A stretch of DNA of 64,000 bases from Aeoliella straminimaris (GCF_024054565.1 NZ_JAMXLR010000092.1:186001-250000), one strand, 5' to 3'; numbered from the stretch's first letter, positions 52,436 through 61,475 are shown. Numbers and translations: made by a program. Notes: generated by a model from the letters alone, not told the origin.

Positions 52436-53983
52436 TCAGGAACGCCCCGTGGGAGCCAGTCGGCGGGCCACTCCTCCAAACGAAGCACGAAAGGCAAGCT
52501 GAAAAGAGTTGGCGTCTTCCCGCGGCCAGGCACCCGTCAGCAGGCAGGCTGCCAGGTAGGCGACGCTGGAGACCGCCAGTCCCAGGCCCATCCACCATAG
52601 CGGCGACTGTTCGCTCACAAAGGGTCGCAGGGTGGCATACATGGCCAGTCCCGCAGGTATCGCCCGCAGTAGTTGTGTCCAATGAGGGACTTTCATGTGC
52701 ATGGCTTTCAGGCTGGTAAGTCCCCAGATCGAGACCACCAGTTCGCCCAGCAGTACGCTAAAGCACGCGCCGTAGACACCGAAGTACAGGATGCAAAGGA
52801 TGCAGAGGGGCACCTTCGCCAGCAGTGAACCGATCGACAGACGCCAGTACTTACGCTCGGCGTCGAGCGCCGTGTAGGCAAAACGGAGTTGGGCGTTGAC
52901 GAACATCAGCACCGTCGCCCAGATCAGCAGTTGCAGCGGCACGATGGCTGCGGTGTAATCGGGACCGGCGGTTCTCAGCACCAGCGGTTTGGCACACGTG
53001 GCCGTGGCGATGCAGATGGGAAGCGATGCCACCCACAGCAGGTTGGTAGTCTTGGCGAACATCTCGCCCATCACCTCCCGCTCCAGGTGGGCCGCCCGGC
53101 TCATCATCGGGAAGGTCACCGATACGATCGTCCGCGGCACCAACCGCAACGGTTGCAGTGGCCGGGATGCAATGCTGTAGATGCCCACCGCCACCGGCGT
53201 ACTGAGCGTGGCCAGCAGCAAGGTGTCGATTTGCATAAAGAGCTGACGAACTACGTCGCCGAGACCCAGGGGAAACGACTCGGAGTACCATTGACGGATC
53301 ACCTGGATGCTGAGCTTGGGAAGCGGGCAACACCAACCAACCAACAGGATCAGCCAAACCAATCCGGCGGCCAGGAAGTTGCTGGCCGCATAGGCCACGT
53401 AAGCAGCCAGGGTGCCATTGTCTTGAGGCTGGACGATGTACCACACCAGGAGGCAGAACGAAGCCGATTGAATCACGCGGACCAGGTTCTCGAACTCGAA
53501 ACGTTCGAGCCCGCGGAACGTGTTCGATGCGAAGTCGATCGCGTGGCGGGCCACCATGGCCGAGGCGGCTACCGTCAGCAGGGTCCAGGGAATCGCCCCC
53601 AGCATGACCCAGGTCCAACCGGTGCTGGCGATGAAAAATAGCAAGACCGAACTCGACACTACGGCCAGCATGATGCCCATTGCTTCGCCCACGATCACAG
53701 GCAGTTGCTCGGGAGTCCGAGCCACTCGGCGGGTCAGTACTGTGGAGGTGCCCGCGTCCGAAATCCAATGAATCACAGCGCTGATGGCGAACAAGGAGAA
53801 GTAGATGCCCATCGCCTCGGCACCCAGCCGCTGAGCCATGGTAAACAGGGCGATGAAGTTGAGCGGCACGATCAGCACCATCCCCAGTGCGTTCATGGCG
53901 CTATTGCGCACAATGCGCGACAGCGGCGACTTCCTGGCAGAAGTGTCCGGCGTGTTGTCGGGTTGGGTAGGCTGGTCGGTCAT
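52436..53983 (-). CDS. Wzx-type polysaccharide flippase (MOP superfamily)
   Basis: This is a 515-residue protein with about 12-14 membrane helices. The N-terminal NALGMVLIVPLNFIALFTMA and FSLFAISAVIHWISDAGTST, with PLQPLRLVPRTIVSVTFPMM near the middle, match the polysaccharide-transport members of the MOP exporter superfamily, which flip lipid-linked oligosaccharides across the inner membrane. Start ATG 53983 (a TTG at 53986 is possible). It begins 12 bases after the second phosphatase-family gene and so is co-transcribed. It implies that a lipid-linked repeat unit is made in the cytoplasm and used outside. Confidence 0.85.
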   Translation of the reverse strand: MTDQPTQPDNTPDTSARKSPLSRIVRNSAMNALGMVLIVPLNFIALFTMAQRLGAEAMGIYFSLFAISAVIHWISDAGTSTVLTRRVARTPEQLPVIVGEAMGIMLAVVSSSVLLFFIASTGWTWVMLGAIPWTLLTVAASAMVARHAIDFASNTFRGLERFEFENLVRVIQSASFCLLVWYIVQPQDNGTLAAYVAYAASNFLAAGLVWLILLVGWCCPLPKLSIQVIRQWYSESFPLGLGDVVRQLFMQIDTLLLATLSTPVAVGIYSIASRPLQPLRLVPRTIVSVTFPMMSRAAHLEREVMGEMFAKTTNLLWVASLPICIATATCAKPLVLRTAGPDYTAAIVPLQLLIWATVLMFVNAQLRFAYTALDAERKYWRLSIGSLLAKVPLCILCILYFGVYGACFSVLLGELVVSIWGLTSLKAMHMKVPHWTQLLRAIPAGLAMYATLRPFVSEQSPLWWMGLGLAVSSVAYLAACLLTGAWPREDANSFQLAFRASFGGVARRLAPTGRS

Positions 53984-53995
53984 CAACGTTTCGTG

Positions 53996-55714
53996 CTAGT
54001 CAATGTATCCCAAGGCACGCAGTCTTTCGGCAATGGCTTCGTCGTCGTCCGCGTCGTAGTCCACCTGGCTGGGACCGGCCGTGGTCATCTCGGCCGCCGC
54101 GCCGATGGCGACTTCGGTCGACACCTTCGACTCGTCCAACGCATCCATCAGCACCTTGCCGTCCATGTCCGCAGGCACGGGAACGTCCAGCAAGTGCAGA
54201 ATGGTGGGGGCGACATCCGTAATGTGGGCCCCTTCGATCTCCTCGCCGTTACGAATCGTGGCACCCGTGGCCAGGAAGATGCCGTTGTCGCGGTGGCTGC
54301 CCGACTTGCCTGTGAAGAACGCCAGGTTTTCGGCCTTGTTGGGATCGACGTCTTCCGTCCACTGGTTGTTGGTACTCTTGGAACTGACCTTAAAGGCGTA
54401 GGTGTAGTTTTCTTTTTCGTTCCAGTGCACCAGGATGTCGGGCGCTTCTTCCATGAGTGGTCCGCTGTAAACTTCCTCGCGGCGGTAAGCACGCAGGACG
54501 ATCTTTTCGCCGGTTTCGGGATGACGCCAGTCTTCCATGGCCTCGATCAGCCTGGTTCGCAAGGCCTCGTATTCTTCGCCTGGCTCAACCACGCCGCCGG
54601 GCTGGCGACCTTTTACGTTGAGCCACAGAACGGGGTAGTACGGGTTCTCTTCGAAGTAGGCTTGCGTGCCCGACCAGTCGATGATGCCGTACCGGACCTT
54701 GGCCTCGATGCCCCCCAGGCGACCCTTGGCAGCGCGGTAAATCATGCGTTTCACGTGGCTCGGTAGCTTCGCCACGGCCAGCAACTTCACGGCATCGAGT
54801 TTGCGCGAGAACCAGTTGGACATCCCGCCACGGAATTTCAACAGGCTCTGCTCGCGGAGCCAGCAGTTGGGATACAGCACGCTGTTGCTCACGCCGCCGA
54901 AGCCATGGTCGGACATCATCAGCAGCGTGGTGTCTTCGGGCAGCAGCTCTCGAATCTCGCCCAGCTGCCGGTCGAGCTCCTCGTACACGCGGAAGATGCT
55001 GTCTTCCATGCGTTGCGGCTTGTCGGTAAACAGTGGCGACTCGGGATCGCAGTACTTCCAGAAGTGATGTCCCACGCCGTCCGACTCGCCGAACAGGATC
55101 ATTGCACAATCCCATTCTTTGTTTTCGACCAGGTACTTGGTGGTGTTGGCCTTGCGACGGATGGCCTCGATGATTTTATCGATCGCCACGTCGGGGCGGC
55201 CATCGTTGATTTCAGCGATGGGGAACGAACCGATCGGGTGCCCACCCACGGCTTTGTCGAGTTCCTCGCACAACTCGGGCGGGTGCATGCCCCGTGAGTC
55301 GAGCGTCGATCCGCTGCCGCCCAGGCCGGGGGCATCGAAGCCGCTGAGCATGATGCCATTGACCTTCTCCGGCGGATAGGTACACGGCACGGAAATCGAA
55401 ATCACTTTCTTGCCCGCATCGCTCAATAGCTTCCAGAACGAGGGGGCCTTGCGCTGACCGCCGTTAACGAATTCCAGGTCGTACGAGCCGGGTCGCTGGC
55501 GAGTGAAATCGAAGATGCCGTGCTTGGCCGGGTTCTTACCGGTCATGAAGCTGGTCCAAGCCGGGAAGGTCATGGGAGGCAACGTCGAACGCAGCAGGCC
55601 ATGCGTGCCTTCGTCCAGAATCCGCGCGATATTTGGCAGCTTGCCTTCGGCAACCCAAGGCTTGATCAGATCGAACGTGGCGCCGTCCCAGCCGACGATG
55701 AATACACGGGTCAT
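53996..55714 (-). CDS. Alkaline-phosphatase-superfamily phosphodiesterase/phosphatase, copy A
   Basis: This is a 572-residue protein of the type I phosphodiesterase / nucleotide pyrophosphatase branch. Metal ligands are in IVGWDGATFDL at the N-terminus (Asp10) and SDHGFGGVSN in the middle. Thr49 in PPMTFPAWTSFMTG is the probable nucleophile, followed by KNPAKHGIFDF. The C-terminus AERLRALGYID is shared with its paralogue. There is no signal peptide, so it acts in the cytoplasm unless exported by another route. It is the third enzyme of the locus after GT2 and GT4; it could add or remove phosphate-linked groups on a polysaccharide precursor. Gap to the paralogue is 57 bases. Confidence 0.82.
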   Translation of the reverse strand: MTRVFIVGWDGATFDLIKPWVAEGKLPNIARILDEGTHGLLRSTLPPMTFPAWTSFMTGKNPAKHGIFDFTRQRPGSYDLEFVNGGQRKAPSFWKLLSDAGKKVISISVPCTYPPEKVNGIMLSGFDAPGLGGSGSTLDSRGMHPPELCEELDKAVGGHPIGSFPIAEINDGRPDVAIDKIIEAIRRKANTTKYLVENKEWDCAMILFGESDGVGHHFWKYCDPESPLFTDKPQRMEDSIFRVYEELDRQLGEIRELLPEDTTLLMMSDHGFGGVSNSVLYPNCWLREQSLLKFRGGMSNWFSRKLDAVKLLAVAKLPSHVKRMIYRAAKGRLGGIEAKVRYGIIDWSGTQAYFEENPYYPVLWLNVKGRQPGGVVEPGEEYEALRTRLIEAMEDWRHPETGEKIVLRAYRREEVYSGPLMEEAPDILVHWNEKENYTYAFKVSSKSTNNQWTEDVDPNKAENLAFFTGKSGSHRDNGIFLATGATIRNGEEIEGAHITDVAPTILHLLDVPVPADMDGKVLMDALDESKVSTEVAIGAAAEMTTAGPSQVDYDADDDEAIAERLRALGYID

Positions 55715-55771
55715 GAGAATGGTCTCTCCAAATTAACAGTTTTCGCGGTCGCCTTGCGAATTGTGGTGTCG

Positions 55772-57478
55772 CTACTTGATGTATCCCAGAGCCTGTAGCC
55801 GCTTGGCGATCAGCTCCGACTCATCTTCGGTGAACGACATCTGCTGGTGGTCGCTGTCGTCGTTGTCGTCGGTCGCATGTTCGCCCGTCACGGTCTCCCA
55901 TTCGATGGGATTAGCCTGAACGAATTCATCGGAAATCGCCTCGGTCAGCACCCGGCCGTCCATGTCGTCGGGCACCGGCAGGCCCATCAGGTACAGCACC
56001 GTGGGTGCCACGTCGACGATCTTGGCCCCGCCAAAGGCAAAGCCCTGACGGAACGGTCCACCACTGGCCATGAACACCCCATCGAGCCGGTGCGAACCGG
56101 CGAACTCAACACCACCCTGGATGGGCGAGTTCGAGCGTTCGATGTTCGGGTACACGTCTTTCAGCGGGGCGCTCTGTTCGAGCAAGAAACCGTCCTCCCA
56201 CCAGGAAGGAAGCACCTCGGGAGCCCGCTTGGTGTGCGGGCCGTGGTAAATCTCGTGGGGGAAATAGCAGTTGCCGACCGCCGGTTGACCTGTCGCTGGG
56301 TCGGTCAGCCCCTTGAGTGCAGCAACCACCTGACTGCGAAGGTCGAGCGCTTCGCCTTCGGTCTGGCCATCGCGTTTTTCCAGCCAGACAGCGGGGCTCG
56401 AACGGTACGCTTCGTTCACGTGTGCCTTGGTTTGACCCCAATCGATCTTGGCCTCGTCGAGGTTCTCGAACCACACGCGAATCTTGGGCAGCATGCCAGC
56501 CAGGTTTCGCTTCATGTCGGACGAGAGTGTCGAACGAAGCATCTCGTCCAGCCAGCGGGCAAACTTGCGGAACATGCTGGGGCGGTCGTTCGACTGCTGG
56601 AAGTTCAGCAGCCCGGCATCGCGGAGTACCTGGTTCAGCCGCAGGCGAACGTTCGACGTGGGGCCAAAGCCATGGTCGGACATCACCAGCACGATGGTGT
56701 CGTCGTCGATGTCGTCCATCAACTGCCCCAACTGTTCGTCGATGTGCATGTAGGTGTCGCGAATGGCATCGGCGAACTCTTCGGCGCCGGACGCATCGTA
56801 CTTGTCGTGCTCCGGATCCATGAAGTGCCAGAAGTGGTGCTGCACCTGGTCGGTCGCCCCGTAGACGATCATGCGAAAGTCGGCCGGGCGGTTTTTGCTC
56901 AACAGGTCGAACGCCTTGGTGCGGGCGGTCTCGGCCTCGAAAATGTCGGCCAACTGCTGGCGGCGGCGCTCGTCGGTCCGCATGTTCCCCAGGTGTTGCT
57001 GGTCGATGCGATAGCGAATGCCTGCTTGCTTGATCTCCTGGCGGATATCAACCGGGTACATGAACGGGCTATGTTCGTGCGGCGTGTCGAGGCCCGAGAT
57101 CAGGAAGCCGTTCACCGGTTCAGGTGGGTAGGTCATCGGCACGTTCACCACACCCACCCGACGTCCATGACGGCTGAGGCACGCCCACAGCGACTCGCCA
57201 TCGCGGAACGAGGCATTCGTGAAGCGGAAGCCTGGGCCATCGCGATCGGGCTCGACGAAGTCGAACAGACCGTGTTTGCCGGGATTCTTACCGGTGATAA
57301 AGCTCGACCACGCGCAGGGTGTGATGGGCGGAATGGTTGATTCCAGCCGACTGTGCGCTCCACTACGAAGCAACCGGCCGAGGTTCGGCAGGTAGCCCTC
57401 GTCGATCCACGGGAGCATCAAGTCCAGAGTCGCGCCGTCGAGTCCGACGATCAGTACGGAGTAATTACGCTGAGGCAT
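55772..57478 (-). CDS. Alkaline-phosphatase-superfamily phosphodiesterase/phosphatase, copy B
   Basis: This 568-residue paralogue of the next gene has the same architecture: IVGLDGATLDL, probable nucleophile Thr53 in PPITPCAWSSFITG, KNPGKHGLFDF, MSDHGFGPTSN, and the C-terminus KRLQALGYIK. The two differ enough in the middle to suggest distinct substrates. The gene starts at ATG 57478, overlapping the end of the GT4 gene by 14 bases (translational coupling), and has no signal peptide. It ends with an Asp/Ser-rich linker (TDDNDDSDHQQ). Confidence 0.82.
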   Translation of the reverse strand: MPQRNYSVLIVGLDGATLDLMLPWIDEGYLPNLGRLLRSGAHSRLESTIPPITPCAWSSFITGKNPGKHGLFDFVEPDRDGPGFRFTNASFRDGESLWACLSRHGRRVGVVNVPMTYPPEPVNGFLISGLDTPHEHSPFMYPVDIRQEIKQAGIRYRIDQQHLGNMRTDERRRQQLADIFEAETARTKAFDLLSKNRPADFRMIVYGATDQVQHHFWHFMDPEHDKYDASGAEEFADAIRDTYMHIDEQLGQLMDDIDDDTIVLVMSDHGFGPTSNVRLRLNQVLRDAGLLNFQQSNDRPSMFRKFARWLDEMLRSTLSSDMKRNLAGMLPKIRVWFENLDEAKIDWGQTKAHVNEAYRSSPAVWLEKRDGQTEGEALDLRSQVVAALKGLTDPATGQPAVGNCYFPHEIYHGPHTKRAPEVLPSWWEDGFLLEQSAPLKDVYPNIERSNSPIQGGVEFAGSHRLDGVFMASGGPFRQGFAFGGAKIVDVAPTVLYLMGLPVPDDMDGRVLTEAISDEFVQANPIEWETVTGEHATDDNDDSDHQQMSFTEDESELIAKRLQALGYIK

Positions 57479-58868
57479 GAATCTCTACCTTGCCCTGAGA
57501 AACACCTGAATCATTCAATTGTTCGTCCTGATGCCATAGCGGGATGGCCTTGGGTCGATCGGCCACCCGCTTCCATCGCCGCGTTGCTTGCAGCATTCGG
57601 AGATAGGCTTCGCACAAGTTGCCCGCCACGACCCGCCGATCGTGATGTTCTCGTACGAAGCGGTGTCCGCCTTCGGCAACGCGCTGGCGGAGGTTCTTGT
57701 TCTTCAGCAGTTGGATGATGGATGTGCCGAGCGACTCGCTGGTGTCCTGCGCCGCCAGCCAGACATGCTCGCCGTGACTGACGCGGCTGGCCGAGCTGGC
57801 GAACATCACGCAGGGACGCGATGCGGCCATGTAGTTGAGCAACTTGATGGGGAAACCGGGTGCGGCAGGGCGGGGCACCACCGCGATATCGCACAGCGAG
57901 ATCAGCTTGCGACCCTTCTCCATGTCGGAGGGGACGCGAAGGATCACATTCTTGTCGACACCTAGTCGGGCAGCCTCGTCCAAGAGCGCGCGTTCGTGCT
58001 TGGGATGCTGGATTGTGGAGAAGATCAGCAGCTTGGCCCGCGGTTCGTAACGCACCACGTGCACCATCGCTTCAAGCAGCAGGTCGAGCCGCTGGAACTT
58101 GTCGATCACACCCGAGTACAAAATGATGGGATCCTCGCCCAGCGCCAGCTTGGTACGCAGCGTTGCCCGATCGACCGTTGGCAGGCGGTCGACGTCGATG
58201 CCGAAATTCAGCACCGGCTCGGTTTTCTTTGCCAGGCCTTTGGCCAGCAGGAACTCCTGCAGATTCACACTGTGTGGGAGGCAACGATTGCCAATTCGCG
58301 GTACCGTGTTGTCCAGCACCCAAGCCAAGCCGTCCGCCAGTTTGCGGGAATGGAAAAAGTCGTAGCTGGCAAGCTCGTCGCCCATCGAATTGTGCGCGCT
58401 GTACAGCACCGGGCGACCGACAAACGGGCGGGTGCAGCCAGCCACCAACGCGGCTTCGTACCCGTGGGCGTGCATCAGGTCGAGATCGTATTTGCGAATG
58501 ACCTTCATGGCGGTGAAGATCATCTGGAAGTCGTACACCGGTCGTCGGCGGGTGGGGCCCACCACGACCCGGCGCTCGCCGGTCCAGTCGGGGATGCGAT
58601 GCAGGTGGACCCCCTTGAGCGGCAGATTGTCGCCCATGTGATAGGACACCACATGCACTTCGTGCCCCCGTTCGGCCGTGGCTTCGGCCAGCTCGCGAAT
58701 CGAGCCGGGCGTGCCATGGTTGGCGGGAAACGGACACGCCGCCAGTACACACACCTTTAACTTCTGATGGTGCGCGAAGGGTGCGTCGATGGCTGCCGTG
58801 CCGAACCTCTCGCGACGAGTGGTGTCGGTCAGCACGTCGGGCAGACGTTGCTGGGGAAAGACACTCAT
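57465..58868 (-). CDS. Glycosyltransferase family 4 (second GT4 of the locus in map order)
   Basis: This is a 467-residue GT-B enzyme. The N-terminal domain opens KVCVLAACPFPANHGTPGSI and LMHAHGYEAALVAG; the donor half has ILYSGVIDKFQRLDLLLEAM, RAKLLIFSTIQHP and the signature VVPRPAAPGFPIKLLNYMAA. It should add one sugar to a lipid-linked acceptor. The start is ATG 58868, in a 4-base ATGA overlap with the stop of the GT2 gene; the long upstream open extension is discarded. The end overlaps the first phosphatase gene. The set GT2-GT4-phosphatase is therefore tightly coupled. Confidence 0.88.
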   Translation of the reverse strand: MSVFPQQRLPDVLTDTTRRERFGTAAIDAPFAHHQKLKVCVLAACPFPANHGTPGSIRELAEATAERGHEVHVVSYHMGDNLPLKGVHLHRIPDWTGERRVVVGPTRRRPVYDFQMIFTAMKVIRKYDLDLMHAHGYEAALVAGCTRPFVGRPVLYSAHNSMGDELASYDFFHSRKLADGLAWVLDNTVPRIGNRCLPHSVNLQEFLLAKGLAKKTEPVLNFGIDVDRLPTVDRATLRTKLALGEDPIILYSGVIDKFQRLDLLLEAMVHVVRYEPRAKLLIFSTIQHPKHERALLDEAARLGVDKNVILRVPSDMEKGRKLISLCDIAVVPRPAAPGFPIKLLNYMAASRPCVMFASSASRVSHGEHVWLAAQDTSESLGTSIIQLLKNKNLRQRVAEGGHRFVREHHDRRVVAGNLCEAYLRMLQATRRWKRVADRPKAIPLWHQDEQLNDSGVSQGKVEIHASA

Positions 58869-59974
58869 GAGGATGTATTTACCGAGGAGGTGGGGGAGGT
58901 GTTCTGTTGGCCGTCGCCATTGTCCACAAGGGTGTCGCTGAGCGCTGCGTGGGTGGCGGTGTCGGACAGTGGGTCGGCGGTGGGCGCCTGGGGCGGGTCG
59001 GCAGGCGCCTCGTTCCAGACCCACGGTTGCAGCTTGCGATACTTCCACACGACCGGCAATTCTCGAAAGGCCTTGGTGATGACTTTCAGATTGGCGCCGG
59101 TGGCCTTGCCCAGTGAACGTGGATAGTGATTCACCGGCACTTCGGTCATGGTCACCCCGCCACGTGCACACTGGCACATGATCTCGGCACTGATACACGC
59201 GCCTTCGGAATCGAGTCGCAGCTTGTCGATAACTCGACGGGGAAAAACTTTGAAAGCACAGTCCAGGTCGCGAATCTTCAGCCCCATCAGAGTGCGAATG
59301 ATCATCTTCCAGCCAAACGCGTTGAATCTTCGCATGGCGTGGTCGGCCCGGTCGTAGCGGTAGCCCACGACGACGTCGTGCGATTGCGCTTCGACCAGCA
59401 GTTGGGGCAGGTCGAGCAGATTGAACTGCCCGTCGCCGTCGGTGAAGAACACCAGGTCGCCCCGAGCAGCCCGCAAGCCGGTGGCCACCGATGCGCCGTA
59501 ACCGCGGTTTACTTCGTGCCGTACCAGGCGAATGCGATCGTCCTTTTCGGCAAAGGATTGGACCACCGAAGAAGTCTGATCCTGCGAGCCATCGTCGACG
59601 ATAACGATCTCGAATTCGTCGAGAAACTCGGGCAAAACGGCCAAGGCGCCGGTAAGCACTTCGCCCAACACTTGCGCCTCGTTATAGCAGGGCATGCAGA
59701 TGGAGAAAGGCACCGACAGCGGGAAGTCGCCATGCTTCAGGTCGTTGCTGCGAGTGTTTGCCACCCACCGCGCCTGCCGACGCAGCAGGTCGGTAAGTTG
59801 TTCTTCGCTGAGCAATCCAGCCCGCAGCATCAGCGCGCCGACGCGACCACCCTGCTTCTGTTGAAGCTCGAGCACTTGCCGCAGGTTACCAGCGCTTACA
59901 CCGGCAAACTGCCGCGCTAGCTCTCCCAAACGCGGCACCTCTAGCTCTAGCGGCCACATACCATGATCCCCCAA
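58865..59974 (-). CDS. Glycosyltransferase family 2 with N-terminal MshEN-like domain
   Basis: This is a 369-residue protein. Residues about 15-67 form two tandem 24-residue motifs of the c-di-GMP-binding MshEN type: RLGELARQFAGVSAGNLRQV... and RVGALMLRAGLLSEEQLTDL..., the second close to the RLGxxLxxxGLxxxxxLxxxLxxQ consensus. The GT2 domain follows from about residue 88: SICMPCYNEAQVLGEV, IVIVDDGSQDQTSS, NRGYGASVATGLR, the DXD-like FFTDGDGQFN, and GLKIRDLDCAFKVFPRRV. This resembles dolichol-phosphate mannosyltransferase-type enzymes that charge polyprenyl phosphate. The C-terminus is a Pro/Asp/Thr-rich tail. It is the first gene of the locus, stop overlapping the next start. Confidence 0.8.
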   Translation of the reverse strand: MGDHGMWPLELEVPRLGELARQFAGVSAGNLRQVLELQQKQGGRVGALMLRAGLLSEEQLTDLLRRQARWVANTRSNDLKHGDFPLSVPFSICMPCYNEAQVLGEVLTGALAVLPEFLDEFEIVIVDDGSQDQTSSVVQSFAEKDDRIRLVRHEVNRGYGASVATGLRAARGDLVFFTDGDGQFNLLDLPQLLVEAQSHDVVVGYRYDRADHAMRRFNAFGWKMIIRTLMGLKIRDLDCAFKVFPRRVIDKLRLDSEGACISAEIMCQCARGGVTMTEVPVNHYPRSLGKATGANLKVITKAFRELPVVWKYRKLQPWVWNEAPADPPQAPTADPLSDTATHAALSDTLVDNGDGQQNTSPTSSVNTSS

Positions 59975-60851
59975 GTCAACGTAGATTCAATACAAGCGCA
60001 TTGGGCAATTCAAAGCACTTTGCCAGCCAGACAAACCACACAAGACCAGTCCGAAAGGAACACTCAGTCGAAGGACACGACCAAAATCGGACGATTCACG
60101 GCGGGCTACCTCCCTCGGCGAACAGTATTAACGAACCCAGCTTGATGATCAACAAAAAACTCAAGCGAAAAAACTTAAAAGCTTCTTCGCGCCAACTTCA
60201 ACTACACGCAACGACGATTCGCGCGCTGTGCATGAAGTGTGGTTGTTCATCTGCCTGTAAACCTGGGTTTACACTCGCTGCGTTTTTGTTAGTACCGCTT
60301 ACCATAAGCACGATCTGTGTGTTAGCAATCGGTGGGCCGATGCGTGGCACAAGTTGATGAGATGCTCACTCAACTAACCGTGTTACGACAGCGGAAAGGG
60401 ATCGCAAGTCGTGCAATTTGTTCGACAGATTATGGCAATCGGATTGCCACTAGGCGCGTAGCCGCACGGTCTGGCGGCGCTTCAGGAAAAAGGAATCGCC
60501 AAGTCGGAAGATCCCGCGCCTGGAACTGACGCGTGTAGATTCCTTGGCCAGAGGTTGCCCGTTTAGTAGGCACGGCGGGCTGCGATGGTGGTCAAAAGAC
60601 GGACAACTATTGAACAAGTCGCCAGAGCCAACTATGGTTGTCAATGACGCCTTTGAAGCTGCACAGATTTCGCCGCAGTGTTTTACACCAACCGTTCCTT
60701 CCTCCATGCGGCGAACGGGCAACGCAATGTTCTTGCGGTCGAGTGTTCCCTCGGATGCCAGAAGAACTTTGCTCACTGGCATCGTCCAAACATTGGTGCT
60801 TTGGGGGTACCCTGAGCGCTTCGCATCAATCCATCCTATTGGAGCTCAGAC
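59975..60851. other. 877-base divergent control region with no convincing gene
   Basis: It lies between the first gene of the polysaccharide locus (minus strand) and the sulfotransferase (plus strand). It is more A+T-rich than its neighbours around 60130-60330. Open frames such as 60001-60357 lack ribosome sites and cross the palindrome at 60256. The region probably holds promoters for both sides, but I cannot place a -35/-10 pair. The rest shows nothing I can name. Confidence 0.5.
60256..60273. promoter_or_regulatory. Perfect 8-bp palindrome with 2-bp spacer
   Basis: TGTAAACC (60256-60263) and GGTTTACA (60266-60273) are exact reverse complements around TG. An 18-base near-palindrome of this kind is typical of an operator for a dimeric regulator. 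It lies 282 bases upstream of the GT2 gene start and about 580 upstream of the sulfotransferase start. Confidence 0.5.
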
Positions 60852-61451
60852 ATGACCAATTCTGCGGACAAGGACTTCCTGACCATTGTTTCAGGCCTGC
60901 CTCGTTCGGGCACGTCGATGATGATGCGAATGCTGGAGACCGGCGGATTGCCGGTAATGATCGACCAGATTCGCACCGCCGACGACGACAACCCCAACGG
61001 GTACTACGAGTTCGAAGCGGTTAAGCAAACGAAGGAAGATCCGAGCTGGCTGGATGATAGCGCTGGCAAGGTGGTTAAGATGGTGTACCGCCTATTGTAC
61101 GACCTGCCCGAAGATCGCACCTACTATGTTCTGTTCATGGGCCGCGAACTGGACGAAGTGCTCGCCTCGCAACGGGTGATGCTCGAGCGAAACGGCACCG
61201 GCAGCGACGGCATCAGCGACGAGCAGATGCGGATGATGTTTCAGATGGAGATCGACAAGTTCTTCAAGTGGATTGCCGACCGCCCCTGCTTCAAATTGAT
61301 TCGCGTCGACTACAACGCGCTGATGCACGACCCGGCCGCCGAACTGGCCAAGGTTGACGAGTTTCTCGGTGGTGGTCTCGATGTGGAAGCGATGGCCGCC
61401 ACGGTCGATAAGTCGCTGTACCGCAATCGTAAGCAGGGTGTTGCCAGCTAA
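60852..61451 (+). CDS. Small sulfotransferase-family protein
   Basis: This is a 199-residue protein. The N-terminal VSGLPRSGTSMMMRMLE is the 5'-phosphosulfate loop of PAPS-dependent sulfotransferases. Further on, VLFMGRELDEVLASQRVML includes the R-x-x-x-E-V-x-A-S pattern used for 3'-phosphate binding, and FKLIRVDYNALMHDP is also family-like. Usual members are 250-300 residues, so this is a short version. It would move sulfate from PAPS to a hydroxyl, possibly on a glycan. It is on the plus strand, divergent from the polysaccharide operon, and ends 24 bases from the convergent TolC-like gene. Confidence 0.8.
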   Translation: MTNSADKDFLTIVSGLPRSGTSMMMRMLETGGLPVMIDQIRTADDDNPNGYYEFEAVKQTKEDPSWLDDSAGKVVKMVYRLLYDLPEDRTYYVLFMGRELDEVLASQRVMLERNGTGSDGISDEQMRMMFQMEIDKFFKWIADRPCFKLIRVDYNALMHDPAAELAKVDEFLGGGLDVEAMAATVDKSLYRNRKQGVAS

Positions 61452-61475
61452 GGCAGGTGGACGCTATCGGCTGGG

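Noticed and set aside
55847..57340. 497-codon open frame on the plus strand opposite an AlkP-family gene
   Set aside because: It is fully antisense to a gene with clear catalytic motifs, has no ribosome site and its His/Val/Leu-rich composition is typical of the opposite strand of high-G+C coding DNA.
60001..60357. 118-codon frame with a possible membrane helix in the divergent control region
   Set aside because: No ribosome site, atypical codon use and it runs across the perfect palindrome at 60256-60273; a membrane-like stretch here may be chance.
60345..60362. Sigma-54 promoter (TGGCAC element)
   Set aside because: The TGGCAC at about 60346 is not followed by a GC-containing -12 element at the required spacing.
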